From Treponema_B putidum (lineage in GTDB: Bacteria; Spirochaetota; Spirochaetia; Treponematales; Treponemataceae): 64,000 bases of DNA. A model generated the notes under the pieces. The model did not search any database, was not told the DNA's origin, and saw only the letters and a list, made by a program, of their open reading frames with translations. The translations under genes were made by a program, and so were the position numbers. Location: assembly GCF_007830595.1 (NCBI RefSeq), contig NZ_VLLD01000014.1; one strand, written 5' to 3'. Below, piece after piece: positions 7,417 through 15,675 of the stretch (the first letter of the stretch is position 1; every line of letters starts with the position of its first letter).

Positions 7417-8055
7417 TCAAAACTCTTTTTTTTCGTATATTTTTATGCTCAAAAAAATGGAAACTGGAATAGACAAAATAATTACTCCAATGAATATCAT
7501 AATATAAAAAGAATTTTCTTTAAAAGTATTAAAAAAATTTAAAACATAGATATTTAACTTTTTAATACCTGAAAATACAAAAATAGCCCCCATATATACT
7601 AATCCCTTAATAATTTGAGCCTTGGCAAAACTCAAATATTCTAAAGGAATAAATAAAATATTATATATAAATTGAATTATAAAAAAGTTTATAAAAAATA
7701 TACTTGATATTTGAAAGGGGTTTTTAACTAAAAAAGATATTATAAAACTAAATCCCAAGAAGGTACTGATCATTAAAAGACCGAATAAAAGTATAATAAG
7801 GTAACGGCTGATAACTATTTCTTTTCGGCTTACAGGCAGGGAGTTCAATAAAATATCTTCTCCCTGCTTTATACCCTCCTTGCGTTCAACCTTGGTCATC
7901 CCCGAAAACAGATGCATGGATACAAGATAAGGGAAAAAAAACATCAAAGGATTATTTGTAGCCGCAATGATTATGGGGGATAGTAAAAAAAGGATTATAA
8001 AAATTTGTTTGTTATTCTTTATTTTTCTTATATGTGTTAAAAGCAATTGTCTCAT
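7417..8055 (-). CDS. ABC-2 family transporter permease (orphan)
   Basis: The start is taken at 8055 (MRQLLLTHIRKI), placed by TAGGAGA nine bases upstream; a longer frame to 8094 lacks a ribosome site. About 212 residues with six predicted membrane helices. The conserved cytoplasmic segment GEDILLNSLPVSRKEIVISRY between early helices is typical of the ABC2_membrane_5 permease family. Such permeases pair with a separate ATP-binding subunit for peptide, lipid or drug export, but no ATPase gene is next to it. It is a close paralogue of the broken gene at 6730-7351, so the pair arose by tandem duplication. Confidence 0.75.
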   Translation of the reverse strand: MRQLLLTHIRKIKNNKQIFIILFLLSPIIIAATNNPLMFFFPYLVSMHLFSGMTKVERKEGIKQGEDILLNSLPVSRKEIVISRYLIILLFGLLMISTFLGFSFIISFLVKNPFQISSIFFINFFIIQFIYNILFIPLEYLSFAKAQIIKGLVYMGAIFVFSGIKKLNIYVLNFFNTFKENSFYIMIFIGVIILSIPVSIFLSIKIYEKKEF

Positions 8056-8115
8056 AAAAATTCTCCTATAAAAAATTTTTGCAGCAAATATCAATTTGCG
8101 AAAAAAGTTTTTTCA

Positions 8116-8185
8116 CGCAGTTTGTTTACAAACTGCATACAATATCGATAAACAGTGAGGCTGAATTTCTGCCGAACTGTTTATC
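8116..8185. repeat. Two-hairpin element, copy 5 (39-bp type)
   Basis: Bases 8147-8185 are a 39-bp imperfect palindrome with perfect outer arms GATAAACAGT/ACTGTTTATC and further pairing in GGC/GCC. A near-identical 39-mer in the opposite orientation is at 29533-29571. Next to it, GCAGTTTG/CAAACTGC forms a second hairpin around 8118-8137. It sits upstream of the leftward permease gene and could be in its leader. Confidence 0.6.
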
Positions 8186-8195
8186 ATACCTCCCC

Positions 8196-8325
8196 ATTAT
8201 ATTTGTAGGATTTATTTGAAAAAAATAGTAAGGCTAGAAAAATATTTTTGTAATCGATGCAGTTTTAAAAATTCCTTTACGACCTTTGTGCTCGTTGCGG
8301 TTAAATTAAAAAACTTGCTCTTACA
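8196..8325. repeat. Rpn upstream block, copy 3
   Basis: It shares TTATTTGAAAAAAATAGTAA and TTGCGGTTAAATTAAAA with the block at 2564-2650. Its leftward TATAAT and GGGGAGG are intact but lead into the 39-bp hairpin at 8147 rather than into an Rpn gene, so a leftward gene has been lost here. Confidence 0.55.
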
Positions 8326-8349
8326 AAAATGCAGTAAGTGTGATATAAT
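8321..8349 (+). promoter_or_regulatory. Promoter of the broken rightward Rpn gene
   Basis: TTACAA (8321-8326), a 17-base spacer and TATAAT (8344-8349) with an extended TGA. AGGAGG at 8353-8358 then leads to the ATG at 8365, so the start signals of the pseudogene are intact. Confidence 0.55.
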
Positions 8350-8621
8350 CTAAGGAGGTTTGCTATGAGTACTTCAAATAGAAAATACAAAGACTCAGTG
8401 TTCGTAGACCTTTTTAGTGAAGACGAAAAGGCAAAGGAAAACTTTTTATCGCTTTATAATGCCTTGCACGGTACGAATCTACAGCTTTCTTGTCCTGTAG
8501 AAAATATAAGACTTGATAATGTCATATATATGAACATAATAAACGATGTTTCCTGCCTTGTAGATGGTAAAATTATCGTATTAGCTGAACATCAGTCAAC
8601 TATAAATGAGAATATGCCCAG

Positions 8622-8686
8622 TCAAGGAATGTACTTCCGTGTACATTCCTTGACTTCGAGTTTTAGGCTTACAGCCTAAAACATCG
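8622..8686 (+). repeat. Two-hairpin element, copy 1
   Basis: Hairpin A is TCAAGGAATGTAC / GTACATTCCTTGA, 13 perfect pairs with the six-base loop TTCCGT. Two bases later hairpin B is CGAGTTTTAGGCT-TAC-AGCCTAAAACATCG. Its foot pairs CGA with TCG around one unpaired A. The same plan with other stem sequences is at 47501 and 56403. This copy lies inside the broken Rpn gene. Confidence 0.75.
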
Positions 8687-8743
8687 TGTACTTGCGGCTT
8701 TTACAGTGTACGTGCCGTAGTGCCGTAACCTTAATTAAAGAAG

Positions 8744-8850
8744 ACCGGGTTCTTAGGACGGAGCCCTAAGCAGTGCGGGAAGAAGAGAGAGGGTTTTAGG
8801 GAGAGAGAGGAAACCTTGCTCTGAACGAGGTGTCCTCTCTCTCCCTAAGA
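8744..8850. repeat. Dispersed G-rich hairpin element, copy C
   Basis: It begins CGGGTTCTTAGGACGGAG and carries a perfect 16-bp inverted repeat TTAGGGAGAGAGAGGA / TCCTCTCTCTCCCTAA (about 8793-8847) enclosing CTTGCTCTGAACGAGGTG. Motif order matches copies A and B. It is the second insertion in the Rpn pseudogene. Confidence 0.6.
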
Positions 8851-9175
8851 GAGCGGCTTTACCAATGCGGTAAAGATATGTATAGAAAAAGGCATATTAA
8901 GAGAATACTTACAGCGAAAATCACGGGAGGTAATAAATATGTTAGTAGCAGAATACGATTACGATACGGACATCGCAGTACAGAGGGAAGAAAGTTTAAG
9001 GATTGGCATACAGCAAGGCTTTGCCGACGGTTCGTACCAAACAAAACTTGAAACGGCAAAAAACTTAATCGGGTTAAGATTGTCAATTGAAGATATAGCA
9101 CAAGCTACCGGTCTCAGTAAAGAAGAAGTGGAAGCGATTAATTAATTGGTAATGAGTAATTCCCTCTAATTCCTT

Positions 9176-9204
9176 TTGACAAAGATTTATAATGAGGATA
9201 TAAT
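9176..9204 (+). promoter_or_regulatory. Perfect consensus promoter of the sigma-54 activator gene
   Basis: TTGACA (9176-9181), exactly 17 bases, then TATAAT (9199-9204). The predicted transcription start is about 9211, two bases before the ATG at 9213. Confidence 0.8.
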
Positions 9205-9212
9205 TGCAGTGT

Positions 9213-10754
9213 ATGAATAAGGCTATATCCGTTTTAAATAAAAGCAATCCCATCTCTGCCGAGCAAGTATTGGAGCTTATTCTTGAGGCTTTAAGAGAGC
9301 TGGTCGATTATGAGCTTGCCGTTGTGATGGGCTTTGAAGATAAAAATGTTCTAAGGGTAAGAAAGGCCATAGGTCCGCTTTCTTCAAAATTACTGGACGA
9401 TTTTACGATTAACTTAAATATGCGCAAAGACATCGCCCGAATTTTAGATGAACGAAAGGTTTTTTTGTTTGATGAAAATATTCCCCATGTCGACACCTAT
9501 GACGAAATAATGAAGCTGCCCGAAAATCATTCTTGTTTGGTGGCACCCCTTTACATAGGAGATAAGGCCATCGGAATGATGACCTTGGATCATAGAATGT
9601 GTTCCCGATTTACGCCTGAAATCGTGCGTTTTATATCTACAATTTCAAAACTTATTTCCGTTGCCTTGGTTCAAACGGATGCCTCCCAATCCCTTATTAA
9701 AAAAACCGAAAGCCTCTTGCTGGAACGAAATGTTTTGCTCACCGCTTCGACAAATGTTTTTAAGGATATGGTCGGTTCTTCCCGGGCTTGGACTACGGTT
9801 TTAGATTCGATAAAGCTTGTTGCTGCCTCTGATGTGCCGGTTTTAATTTCGGGAGAAACGGGAACGGGAAAAGAACAGGCAGCCCGCACCATTCACAGGC
9901 TTTCCAACAGGGCCGAAAAACCCTTTGTGCCTGTAAACTGTTCTGCCCTTGTGCAGAGCCTTGCCGAAAGTGAAATCTTCGGGCATGAGAAAGGTGCCTT
10001 TTCGGGGGCTGCGGCCTTGCGGAAGGGGCGGTTTGAACTTGCTGACGGCGGAACCCTCTTTTTGGACGAGGTAGGAGATTTGCCCTTTGATTTACAGCCC
10101 AAACTTTTGCGTGTTCTTCAAGACGGAAAATTCGAGCGTGTCGGCGGTGAAAAGCCTGTTTCTGTGGATGTGCGCATAATAGCCGCAACCAATGTCGATT
10201 TGGCCGAGGCTGTTTCTATGGGGCGCTTCCGTGAAGACCTGCTTTACAGGCTGGACGTTTTCCCGCTAAGGCTTCCGCCTTTAAGGGATCGTGATGACGA
10301 CACAGCCCTTTTAGCCGAGCATTTTATTTCGGATATACGCAAAAGGAAGGGTTTTGAAAACACGAGCCTTTCGATGGCTGCAATCGAAAAACTTATGTCT
10401 ATGCCTTGGCATGGAAATGTACGCGAGCTTAAAAATGTTGTAGAGCGGGCTGCAATTCTTTCGCAAGGCGGAGAAATCCCTGCGGAACACTTGGTGCCGG
10501 GAACAAGAGAATTCTACATTTCAAACGCTGCCAAAAAAAAGCCCCTAAAGCCTGCCGTAAATAAGGAGGCCGAAAAAGATAAGGTTTTGCCTGAAGATAT
10601 TAAACCTTTTGATGAGGCTCAAACCGAGATTATTCAAAAAGCTCTTTCAGCCTCAAACGGAAAAATTTACGGCAAAGACGGAGCCGCCGCCCTTTTAAAC
10701 CTAAAACCGGGAACCCTTCAAAGCAAGATGAAAAAGCTGGGAATTAAGTATTAG
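9213..10754 (+). CDS. Sigma-54-dependent transcriptional activator (GAF-AAA+-Fis)
   Basis: About 513 residues. An N-terminal GAF sensor domain (roughly 7-155) is followed by a complete AAA+ domain. It has Walker A GETGTGKE (214-221), the sigma-54 contact loop as GAFSGA (261-266), Walker B TLFLDEVGD, and RxDLxYRLxVFPLxLPPLRDR. A Fis-type helix-turn-helix closes the protein. The contact loop has Ser for the usual Thr. Such proteins use ATP hydrolysis to open promoters held by sigma-54 polymerase, and GAF binds a small-molecule or redox signal. ATG 9213 is preferred because the only upstream alternative, TTG 9204, overlaps the -10 box. No sigma-54 promoter was found close by, so its targets are probably elsewhere. 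Confidence 0.9.
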   Translation: MNKAISVLNKSNPISAEQVLELILEALRELVDYELAVVMGFEDKNVLRVRKAIGPLSSKLLDDFTINLNMRKDIARILDERKVFLFDENIPHVDTYDEIMKLPENHSCLVAPLYIGDKAIGMMTLDHRMCSRFTPEIVRFISTISKLISVALVQTDASQSLIKKTESLLLERNVLLTASTNVFKDMVGSSRAWTTVLDSIKLVAASDVPVLISGETGTGKEQAARTIHRLSNRAEKPFVPVNCSALVQSLAESEIFGHEKGAFSGAAALRKGRFELADGGTLFLDEVGDLPFDLQPKLLRVLQDGKFERVGGEKPVSVDVRIIAATNVDLAEAVSMGRFREDLLYRLDVFPLRLPPLRDRDDDTALLAEHFISDIRKRKGFENTSLSMAAIEKLMSMPWHGNVRELKNVVERAAILSQGGEIPAEHLVPGTREFYISNAAKKKPLKPAVNKEAEKDKVLPEDIKPFDEAQTEIIQKALSASNGKIYGKDGAAALLNLKPGTLQSKMKKLGIKY

Positions 10755-10756
10755 GG

Positions 10757-10814
10757 CATAAAAAAAGCCGATTAAGTTATCTTGTTTATATACAAGATTA
10801 CTTAATCGGCTTTT
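10757..10814. terminator. Bidirectional terminator
   Basis: AAAAAGCCGATTAAGT and TATCTTG pair with CAAGAT and ACTTAATCGGCTTTT in a long stem with A-rich left and T-rich right flanks. It ends the rightward activator gene and the leftward tRNA transcript. Confidence 0.85.
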
Positions 10815-10816
10815 AG

Positions 10817-10890
10817 CGGGACCGGAGGGACTCGAACCCCCTACCTACTGCTTAGAAGGCAGTTGCTCTATCCTGATGAGCTACGATCCC
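10817..10890 (-). tRNA. tRNA-Arg (anticodon TCT)
   Basis: On the minus strand the acceptor stem GGGATCG pairs with CGGTCCC and the discriminator is G. The anticodon arm CTGCCT-TCT-AAGCAG shows TCT, and GGTTCGAGTCC forms the T loop. CCA is not encoded. It reads AGA codons and is followed by the terminator at 10757. Confidence 0.93.
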
Positions 10891-10903
10891 AAGGTTTTAA
10901 GGA

Positions 10904-10976
10904 TCGGGATGGAGGGATTTGAACCCCCGATCTTCTGGTCCCAAACCAGACGCCTTAGCCCCTAGGCTACATCCCG
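10904..10976 (-). tRNA. tRNA-Pro (anticodon TGG)
   Basis: Minus strand: acceptor CGGGATG pairs with CATCCCG, discriminator A. The anticodon loop TTTGGGA sits within a TCTGG/CCAGA stem and gives anticodon TGG. The T arm is GGGTTCAAATCC. It lies 13 bases upstream of tRNA-Arg and is probably co-transcribed with it. Confidence 0.93.
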
Positions 10977-11035
10977 ATGCGAGTGAACATAATACGCAAA
11001 ACCGGAATGAATGTCAAGGCCTTGGGGCAAAGGTT

Positions 11036-11665
11036 TTATAATTTGATTTTTACACCAAGTCTCCCATTTATAGATTTAGCTAAATCAGGCATATTAGATG
11101 ATGAAATATCTCCCGAAGAAGTATTATCACCGATTTTTGTTGACCACTTACCGGATACGGGTTTATAGTATGTATCCGAAATACCGGCATACATTCCGAT
11201 TTTATTGGTAAACATAAATGAAGCTGTAAGATTGATGCCTGCTCCTATGTTAAAGAATTTATGAGTGGTACTAGCACTTCCTGATGCCCAGTTGAATACT
11301 GAGCCGCCGAATGCCAGGCCGCCTCCTAAAAAGAGATCAAAGACGTTTCCGGGTTTAAATATATAGCCTACACCAAGCATTGTATCATTTACAAAGGTGC
11401 TGTTAAAAGCAAAAGTCGTGTTTGCAAAGACAGCCCAGTTTTTTGGAAGGGGATAAGAGATTCCCAGATTAACCCCGAATAAGCCTTTTGATTTTATCCC
11501 TTGATACTTAAAACCGTCCGATTTGGTATTATTGCTAAACGTGTGCAATTGATGATTTGTATAAGCCGCTCCGGCTTCCAAATTTAAACCCTTTGATTTT
11601 GCCGTCAGCATACCTGTAAAAACCAAGGCAAAAACAAGACAAACAAAAACTATTTTTCTGTTCAT
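11036..11665 (-). CDS. Outer-membrane beta-barrel protein
   Basis: 209 residues. A clear signal peptide (FVCLVFALVFTGMLTA) is followed by alternating hydrophobic and polar strands rich in Gly and aromatic residues, for example LFGVNLGISYPL and FDLFLGGGLAFGG. The chain ends RLGVKIKL, as expected for a last barrel strand. It resembles small 8-strand OMP_b-brl proteins. The start has GGAGG at a good distance. It lies 90 bases downstream of rep on the same strand and has its own -10-like TATAAT, so it is probably transcribed separately. Function unknown beyond outer-membrane location. Confidence 0.75.
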   Translation of the reverse strand: MNRKIVFVCLVFALVFTGMLTAKSKGLNLEAGAAYTNHQLHTFSNNTKSDGFKYQGIKSKGLFGVNLGISYPLPKNWAVFANTTFAFNSTFVNDTMLGVGYIFKPGNVFDLFLGGGLAFGGSVFNWASGSASTTHKFFNIGAGINLTASFMFTNKIGMYAGISDTYYKPVSGKWSTKIGDNTSSGDISSSNMPDLAKSINGRLGVKIKL

Positions 11666-11755
11666 AAAATTCCTCCAAATGAGTAAAATTGTATTATAAA
11701 ATACTTATATTGTTTCCAAGTATCCAATAATTCTTAAAAATAGTCAAGCTGTACA

Positions 11756-13750
11756 TTAAATGTTTATCGAAAACTTTTTTTTCATACGGCTGAAGATATC
11801 GGCGATGCGTTCTTCTTCGGCTTGGGCATCGGGCTCGTGGTATTCGACAAGGTCGGAAGGAATTTCGTCCAAAAAGGGAGAAGGGGTACATTCGGCTATG
11901 CCGCCCTGCTTCCGTCTTTGCTTGCAGCTTGTGATAAAAAGTTTTTGTTGAGCTCTTGTGATGGCGACATAAAAAAGGCGGCGCTCTTCTTCGACGTCTC
12001 CGTCATTTTCTTCGACACTCCTTGCATGGGGGATAAGGCCGTCTTCCGCTCCCGCAATAAAGACCACGGGAAATTCCAGACCCTTTGAGGAATGAATGGT
12101 CATAATGTTTACCTCGCCCTTTTCTTCTTCGGTATCGTCACGGGTTAAAAGAGTAATGCGGTTAAGATAATCGTAAAGGCTTCCGTCCCAGTTGTCGGGA
12201 TTATTTTCCCAATCATCCATCGAGTGCAAAAAACTTTCTATATTCATCATTTTAAATTGAGCTGCCTTTTCACTTTTTTGGTATTCGGTGATAAGGTATT
12301 CGTTATAGGCGATGTCGTCCAAGAGCTTTCTAACCTTTTGAGCAAGACCCTTCCCCGAAAGAAGCTGTGTGCGGTGTGAACTTATAAGCTCGGCAAATTC
12401 TTTTAAGTCATCGATGCTCTTCCCCCTCATATCTTCAGGCGGGTTTTCAAGAAGAAGGCGGATTGAAGTCCTCATTGAACAAGAATTTTCCGTTGCGAGG
12501 GTGGAAAGGGTTTCAAGTGTTTTTTTGCCTATGCCTCGCCTTGGAGTATTTATAATGCGCAAAAGATTTACGTCATCGTCGGGGTTTGCAATAACACGTA
12601 AATAGCTTATAAGGTCTTTTATTTCCTTCCGCTGAAAAAAACTTGTTCCCCCCGACATCCTATACGGAATGTTTACTTCCAAAAAAGATTCTTCCAAGGG
12701 GCGGCTTAAACTGTTGGCACGGATTAAAACTCCGAAGTCGGAATACTTAAAGCCTTCTCTTTGTTTTAAGCTTAAAATCATGTCCGAAATAAAATCGGCT
12801 TCCGCTGCCTCGTTTTCGGGAATAAAAATTTCGATGGGGCGGCCGGAATCTTTTTCGGACCAAAGAGCTTTTACCTTGCGGTTTAGGTTATGAGAAATAA
12901 CACCGTTTGCGGCAGCCAAAATTGTCCCTGTTGAGCGGTAGTTTTGTTCAAGTTTTATTTCAATCATTTCGGGAAAGTCTTTTTCAAAGTTGCGTATATT
13001 TTCAAAACTGGCACCCCGCCAAGAATAAATAGATTGATCGTCATCGCCTACTACACAGATATTTTTATCGGCGATGAGCTTCATAAAATTATATTGCTGT
13101 GTGCTGGTATCCTGAAATTCGTCAACCATTATGTATCGGTATCTGTCCCGATACTCAGCCAAGACTTCGGGGTGTTCTTTAAATATTTTTATAGGAAGCA
13201 TTATAAGGTCATCAAAGTCTACTGCATTATAAAGTTTAAGGCCTTCCTGATATTCTTTATAAAGAGCCTTGTAAGAATCATGTTCGTCCGTCCAATCCTT
13301 TCTTCCCATTTTTATATTGGAAAAAAGAATGCCTACCTTGTAAACATCCAATGCATCCGCCGAAAATTTAAGCTCTCTTCCGCATTCTTTAATCAGTTGA
13401 TTGCGGTCGGTTTCGTCATAAATGCTGAAATTGCTCCTCCAGCCGATTTTGTCGATATGGGAACGCAGAACCTTAACTCCAAAGGCGTGAAAGGTGCTGA
13501 CAGTCAGGTTTTGAAGTTTTTTGCCGGTAAGCTCTTTTACCCGATCAGCCATTTCCTTAGCAGCCTTGTTGGTAAAGGTAAGAGCCAAAATCTGAGACTG
13601 AGGAATTCCCTTGTCGAGCATATGTGCAATTCTAAAAGTGATAACGCGTGTTTTCCCCGAACCGGCTCCGGCTATTATAAGCACGGGTCCGTTAACCGTC
13701 GTAACGGCTTTAAACTGTTCGGGATTAAGGCCTTCAGTAAATTCATTCAT
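11756..13750 (-). CDS. rep: Rep/UvrD-type DNA helicase
   Basis: 664 residues, normal for superfamily 1A helicases. All motifs are present: AGAGSGKT (27-34), LTFTNKAAKEM, DEFQDTS, GDDDQSIYSWRGA, LEQNYRS, TIHSSKGLEFPVVF and VAITRAQ. The GDDDQSIYSWRGA form and the stretch SGGTSFFQRKEIKDLISYLRV match Rep more closely than UvrD. It unwinds DNA 3' to 5' and helps restart or clear replication forks. It lies 23 bases downstream of mnmG, with no promoter seen between, so the two are probably one operon with the aminopeptidase gene. Confidence 0.9.
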   Translation of the reverse strand: MNEFTEGLNPEQFKAVTTVNGPVLIIAGAGSGKTRVITFRIAHMLDKGIPQSQILALTFTNKAAKEMADRVKELTGKKLQNLTVSTFHAFGVKVLRSHIDKIGWRSNFSIYDETDRNQLIKECGRELKFSADALDVYKVGILFSNIKMGRKDWTDEHDSYKALYKEYQEGLKLYNAVDFDDLIMLPIKIFKEHPEVLAEYRDRYRYIMVDEFQDTSTQQYNFMKLIADKNICVVGDDDQSIYSWRGASFENIRNFEKDFPEMIEIKLEQNYRSTGTILAAANGVISHNLNRKVKALWSEKDSGRPIEIFIPENEAAEADFISDMILSLKQREGFKYSDFGVLIRANSLSRPLEESFLEVNIPYRMSGGTSFFQRKEIKDLISYLRVIANPDDDVNLLRIINTPRRGIGKKTLETLSTLATENSCSMRTSIRLLLENPPEDMRGKSIDDLKEFAELISSHRTQLLSGKGLAQKVRKLLDDIAYNEYLITEYQKSEKAAQFKMMNIESFLHSMDDWENNPDNWDGSLYDYLNRITLLTRDDTEEEKGEVNIMTIHSSKGLEFPVVFIAGAEDGLIPHARSVEENDGDVEEERRLFYVAITRAQQKLFITSCKQRRKQGGIAECTPSPFLDEIPSDLVEYHEPDAQAEEERIADIFSRMKKKFSINI

Positions 13751-13773
13751 AATGCTTTATTTGTTTCCCCTAT

Positions 13774-15660
13774 TTACAATAGAATAGACAATAACATTAT
13801 ATCCGAGGGCCTAATCCCCCTAATCCGGCTTGCCTGACCTATGGTTTCGGGGCGCACTTCTTTTAGGCGGGTACGCGACTCGGTAGAAAGGCCCGAAACG
13901 GCATCATAATCAAAATCGGCAGGAATTTTAGTGTTTTCCATACGCTTGACCTTGGCTATCTTCCTGTTTTGAACGGCTATGTAGTGTTCATACCTTATTT
14001 CAAGCTCGGCCGATTCTAAAAGTTCTGCGCTGTAAGCCTTAGAATTTTCATCTATTGAGCATATACATTCAAGGGAAACTTGAGGGTCATGGAGGGCATC
14101 GGCAAGGCTCTTCCCGATATGGTTTTTAAGTTCGGGGTTTTCTGCAATGAGTTCCCTCGTAATCTTTATATCCTTCCATAGAGATATTATTTTTTCTTTG
14201 GTTAAAAGTTTTTCCTTTAGGCGGTCAGAAGCCTCCTTAGTTTGAAGCCCTATTTGATAAGCCCTTTCCGTGAGCCTTTCGTCGGCTGTGTCATGCCTCA
14301 GGTTCAACCTGTACTCTGCACGGGCTGTAAACATCCGGTAAGGCTCATCCACTCCCTGAGTTACAAGGTCGTCTATCATAACGCCTATGTAGGCCTCATC
14401 CCTCTTTAACACAAATGGAACATATTTTTCGTCCTTAAATTTTAGAGAACGCGAAAAAAGAGCTGCGTTTATACCGGCGATTATGCCCTGACCTCCGGCT
14501 TCTTCATAGCCTGAGGTTCCGTTTATCTGTCCTGCCAAAAAGAGGCCTTCAATACGGCGGGTTTGAAGACCCGATGAAAGTTGGATCGGCGAAACATAGG
14601 CATAGTCTACGGCATAGGCGGGGCGGGTGATAATTACCTCCTTAAAGCACGGAATGGTTCTTATCATTCTGTCCTGCACGTCTTCGGGAAGGGAGGAAGA
14701 AAGCCCGTTTATATAAAGCTCTTCCGTGTTTAAGCCTTCCGGTTCTATATAGACATGGTGGCGGTCCCTTTCGGGGAATTTTTTAATCTTATCTTCGATG
14801 GAGGGGCAGTAGCGGGCTCCAGTCCCCGTGATTCTACCTGAAAAAAGAGCTGCCCTGTGAAGGTTTTCCCTTATTATATCATGGGTTTCCTGATTGGTGT
14901 GTGTTATATAGCATTTTGCATAGGGCCTATGTATTTCCGCATTTGAAAAAGAAAAGGGGCGCATAATCTCATCGGCTTCCTGCTCTTCGGTAAGGGAGGA
15001 ATCGAAGGAGCGGCGAAGGATACGCATGGGTGTTCCCGTTTTAAGCCTGCCCACTGTAAAGCCCTTCTTTGCAAGGGCGGAGCCTAGCCCTATGGCAGCT
15101 CTTTCGCCAAGCCTTCCGTCGGGAGATTCGTATTCGCCTATGTAAATTCTGCCTTCCATAAAGGTGCCGGTTGCAAGGACTACCGCCTTAGCCGAAAATT
15201 CCCTCCCTCTTTCCGTCTTTACATATTGAACGCATCCCTTTTCTACATAGCCCGACTCATTTGTATTTGAGGAAACTATATCGATAACGGTGTCCTGAAA
15301 AACATGGAGGTTCTTTTCAAGCTCTATTGCGTGCTTTGCCAGCTGAGAATAAAGGAATTTGTCAGCTTGAACCCGCGGCGCCTGAACTGCCGGCCCTCGG
15401 CTCTTGTTTAAGAGCCTGTATTGAATCATCGAGGCGTCTGCGAGTTTCCCCATTTCTCCGCCTAGGGCATCTATCTCGCGGACTATGTTTCCCTTAGAGA
15501 TGCCGCCTATCGAAGGATTGCATGAAAGGCGGCCTGTACTGTCAAGAGTCTGGGTAATCAGCAGGACAGCTTCCCCCATTCTGGCGGAAGCTAAGGCGGC
15601 TTCAATGCCTGCATGTCCTGCTCCTACGACGATTACATCATAATCTGAAAATCTATACAT
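13774..15660 (-). CDS. mnmG: tRNA uridine-5-carboxymethylaminomethyl modification enzyme MnmG
   Basis: 628 residues, full length. The FAD-binding loop GAGHAGIEAALA is near residue 13. The family signatures CNPSIGGISKG, a GYEEAGGQG segment and an MFTARAEYRL motif are present. With MnmE it installs the cmnm5 group on U34 of several tRNAs; mnmE itself is in this window at 39135. The gene begins 15 bases after the aminopeptidase stop and has no good ribosome site, so translation may be coupled. Confidence 0.97.
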   Translation of the reverse strand: MYRFSDYDVIVVGAGHAGIEAALASARMGEAVLLITQTLDSTGRLSCNPSIGGISKGNIVREIDALGGEMGKLADASMIQYRLLNKSRGPAVQAPRVQADKFLYSQLAKHAIELEKNLHVFQDTVIDIVSSNTNESGYVEKGCVQYVKTERGREFSAKAVVLATGTFMEGRIYIGEYESPDGRLGERAAIGLGSALAKKGFTVGRLKTGTPMRILRRSFDSSLTEEQEADEIMRPFSFSNAEIHRPYAKCYITHTNQETHDIIRENLHRAALFSGRITGTGARYCPSIEDKIKKFPERDRHHVYIEPEGLNTEELYINGLSSSLPEDVQDRMIRTIPCFKEVIITRPAYAVDYAYVSPIQLSSGLQTRRIEGLFLAGQINGTSGYEEAGGQGIIAGINAALFSRSLKFKDEKYVPFVLKRDEAYIGVMIDDLVTQGVDEPYRMFTARAEYRLNLRHDTADERLTERAYQIGLQTKEASDRLKEKLLTKEKIISLWKDIKITRELIAENPELKNHIGKSLADALHDPQVSLECICSIDENSKAYSAELLESAELEIRYEHYIAVQNRKIAKVKRMENTKIPADFDYDAVSGLSTESRTRLKEVRPETIGQASRIRGIRPSDIMLLSILL

Positions 15661-15675
15661 TTACTTGTAAAACTC

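Larger units (their letters stand above)
8365..9145 (+). pseudogene. Rpn family nuclease gene interrupted by repeats
   Basis: Codons from 8365 encode an intact Rpn N-terminus up to NENMP near 8620, including the nuclease core (NDVSCLVDGK, then EHQS). The sequence is then replaced by two repeat elements (8622-8686 and 8744-8850). A matching C-terminal part resumes near 8858: AVKICIEKGILREYLQRK, a DTDIAVQREE segment and the typical tail ATGLSKEEVEAIN ending at 9145. The C-terminal ATG at 8939 is internal to this frame. The middle of the family's usual length is missing, so a full nuclease cannot be made. The N-terminal 104-codon ORF could still be translated. Confidence 0.75.

Noticed and set aside
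8139..8200. 24-codon leftward ORF (MINSSAEIQ...) after TATAAT-GGGGAGG
   Set aside because: The ribosome site is only one base from the ATG and the ORF is simply the translated 39-bp hairpin.
8830..9051. Rightward ORF near 8.9 kb
   Set aside because: It is in another frame from the Rpn C-terminal part, which matches the family clearly.
9204..9206. TTG start for the sigma-54 activator
   Set aside because: It shares its first base with a perfect -10 box; ATG 9213 fits both the promoter and the GAF domain start.
12700..12740. TGGCAC as a sigma-54 promoter core
   Set aside because: It lies inside rep without a matching TTGCT element at the right distance; no convincing sigma-54 promoter was found in the window.
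12944..13837. 297-codon rightward ORF
   Set aside because: It is antisense to rep and the end of mnmG, both of which have all family motifs; it has no recognisable domain.
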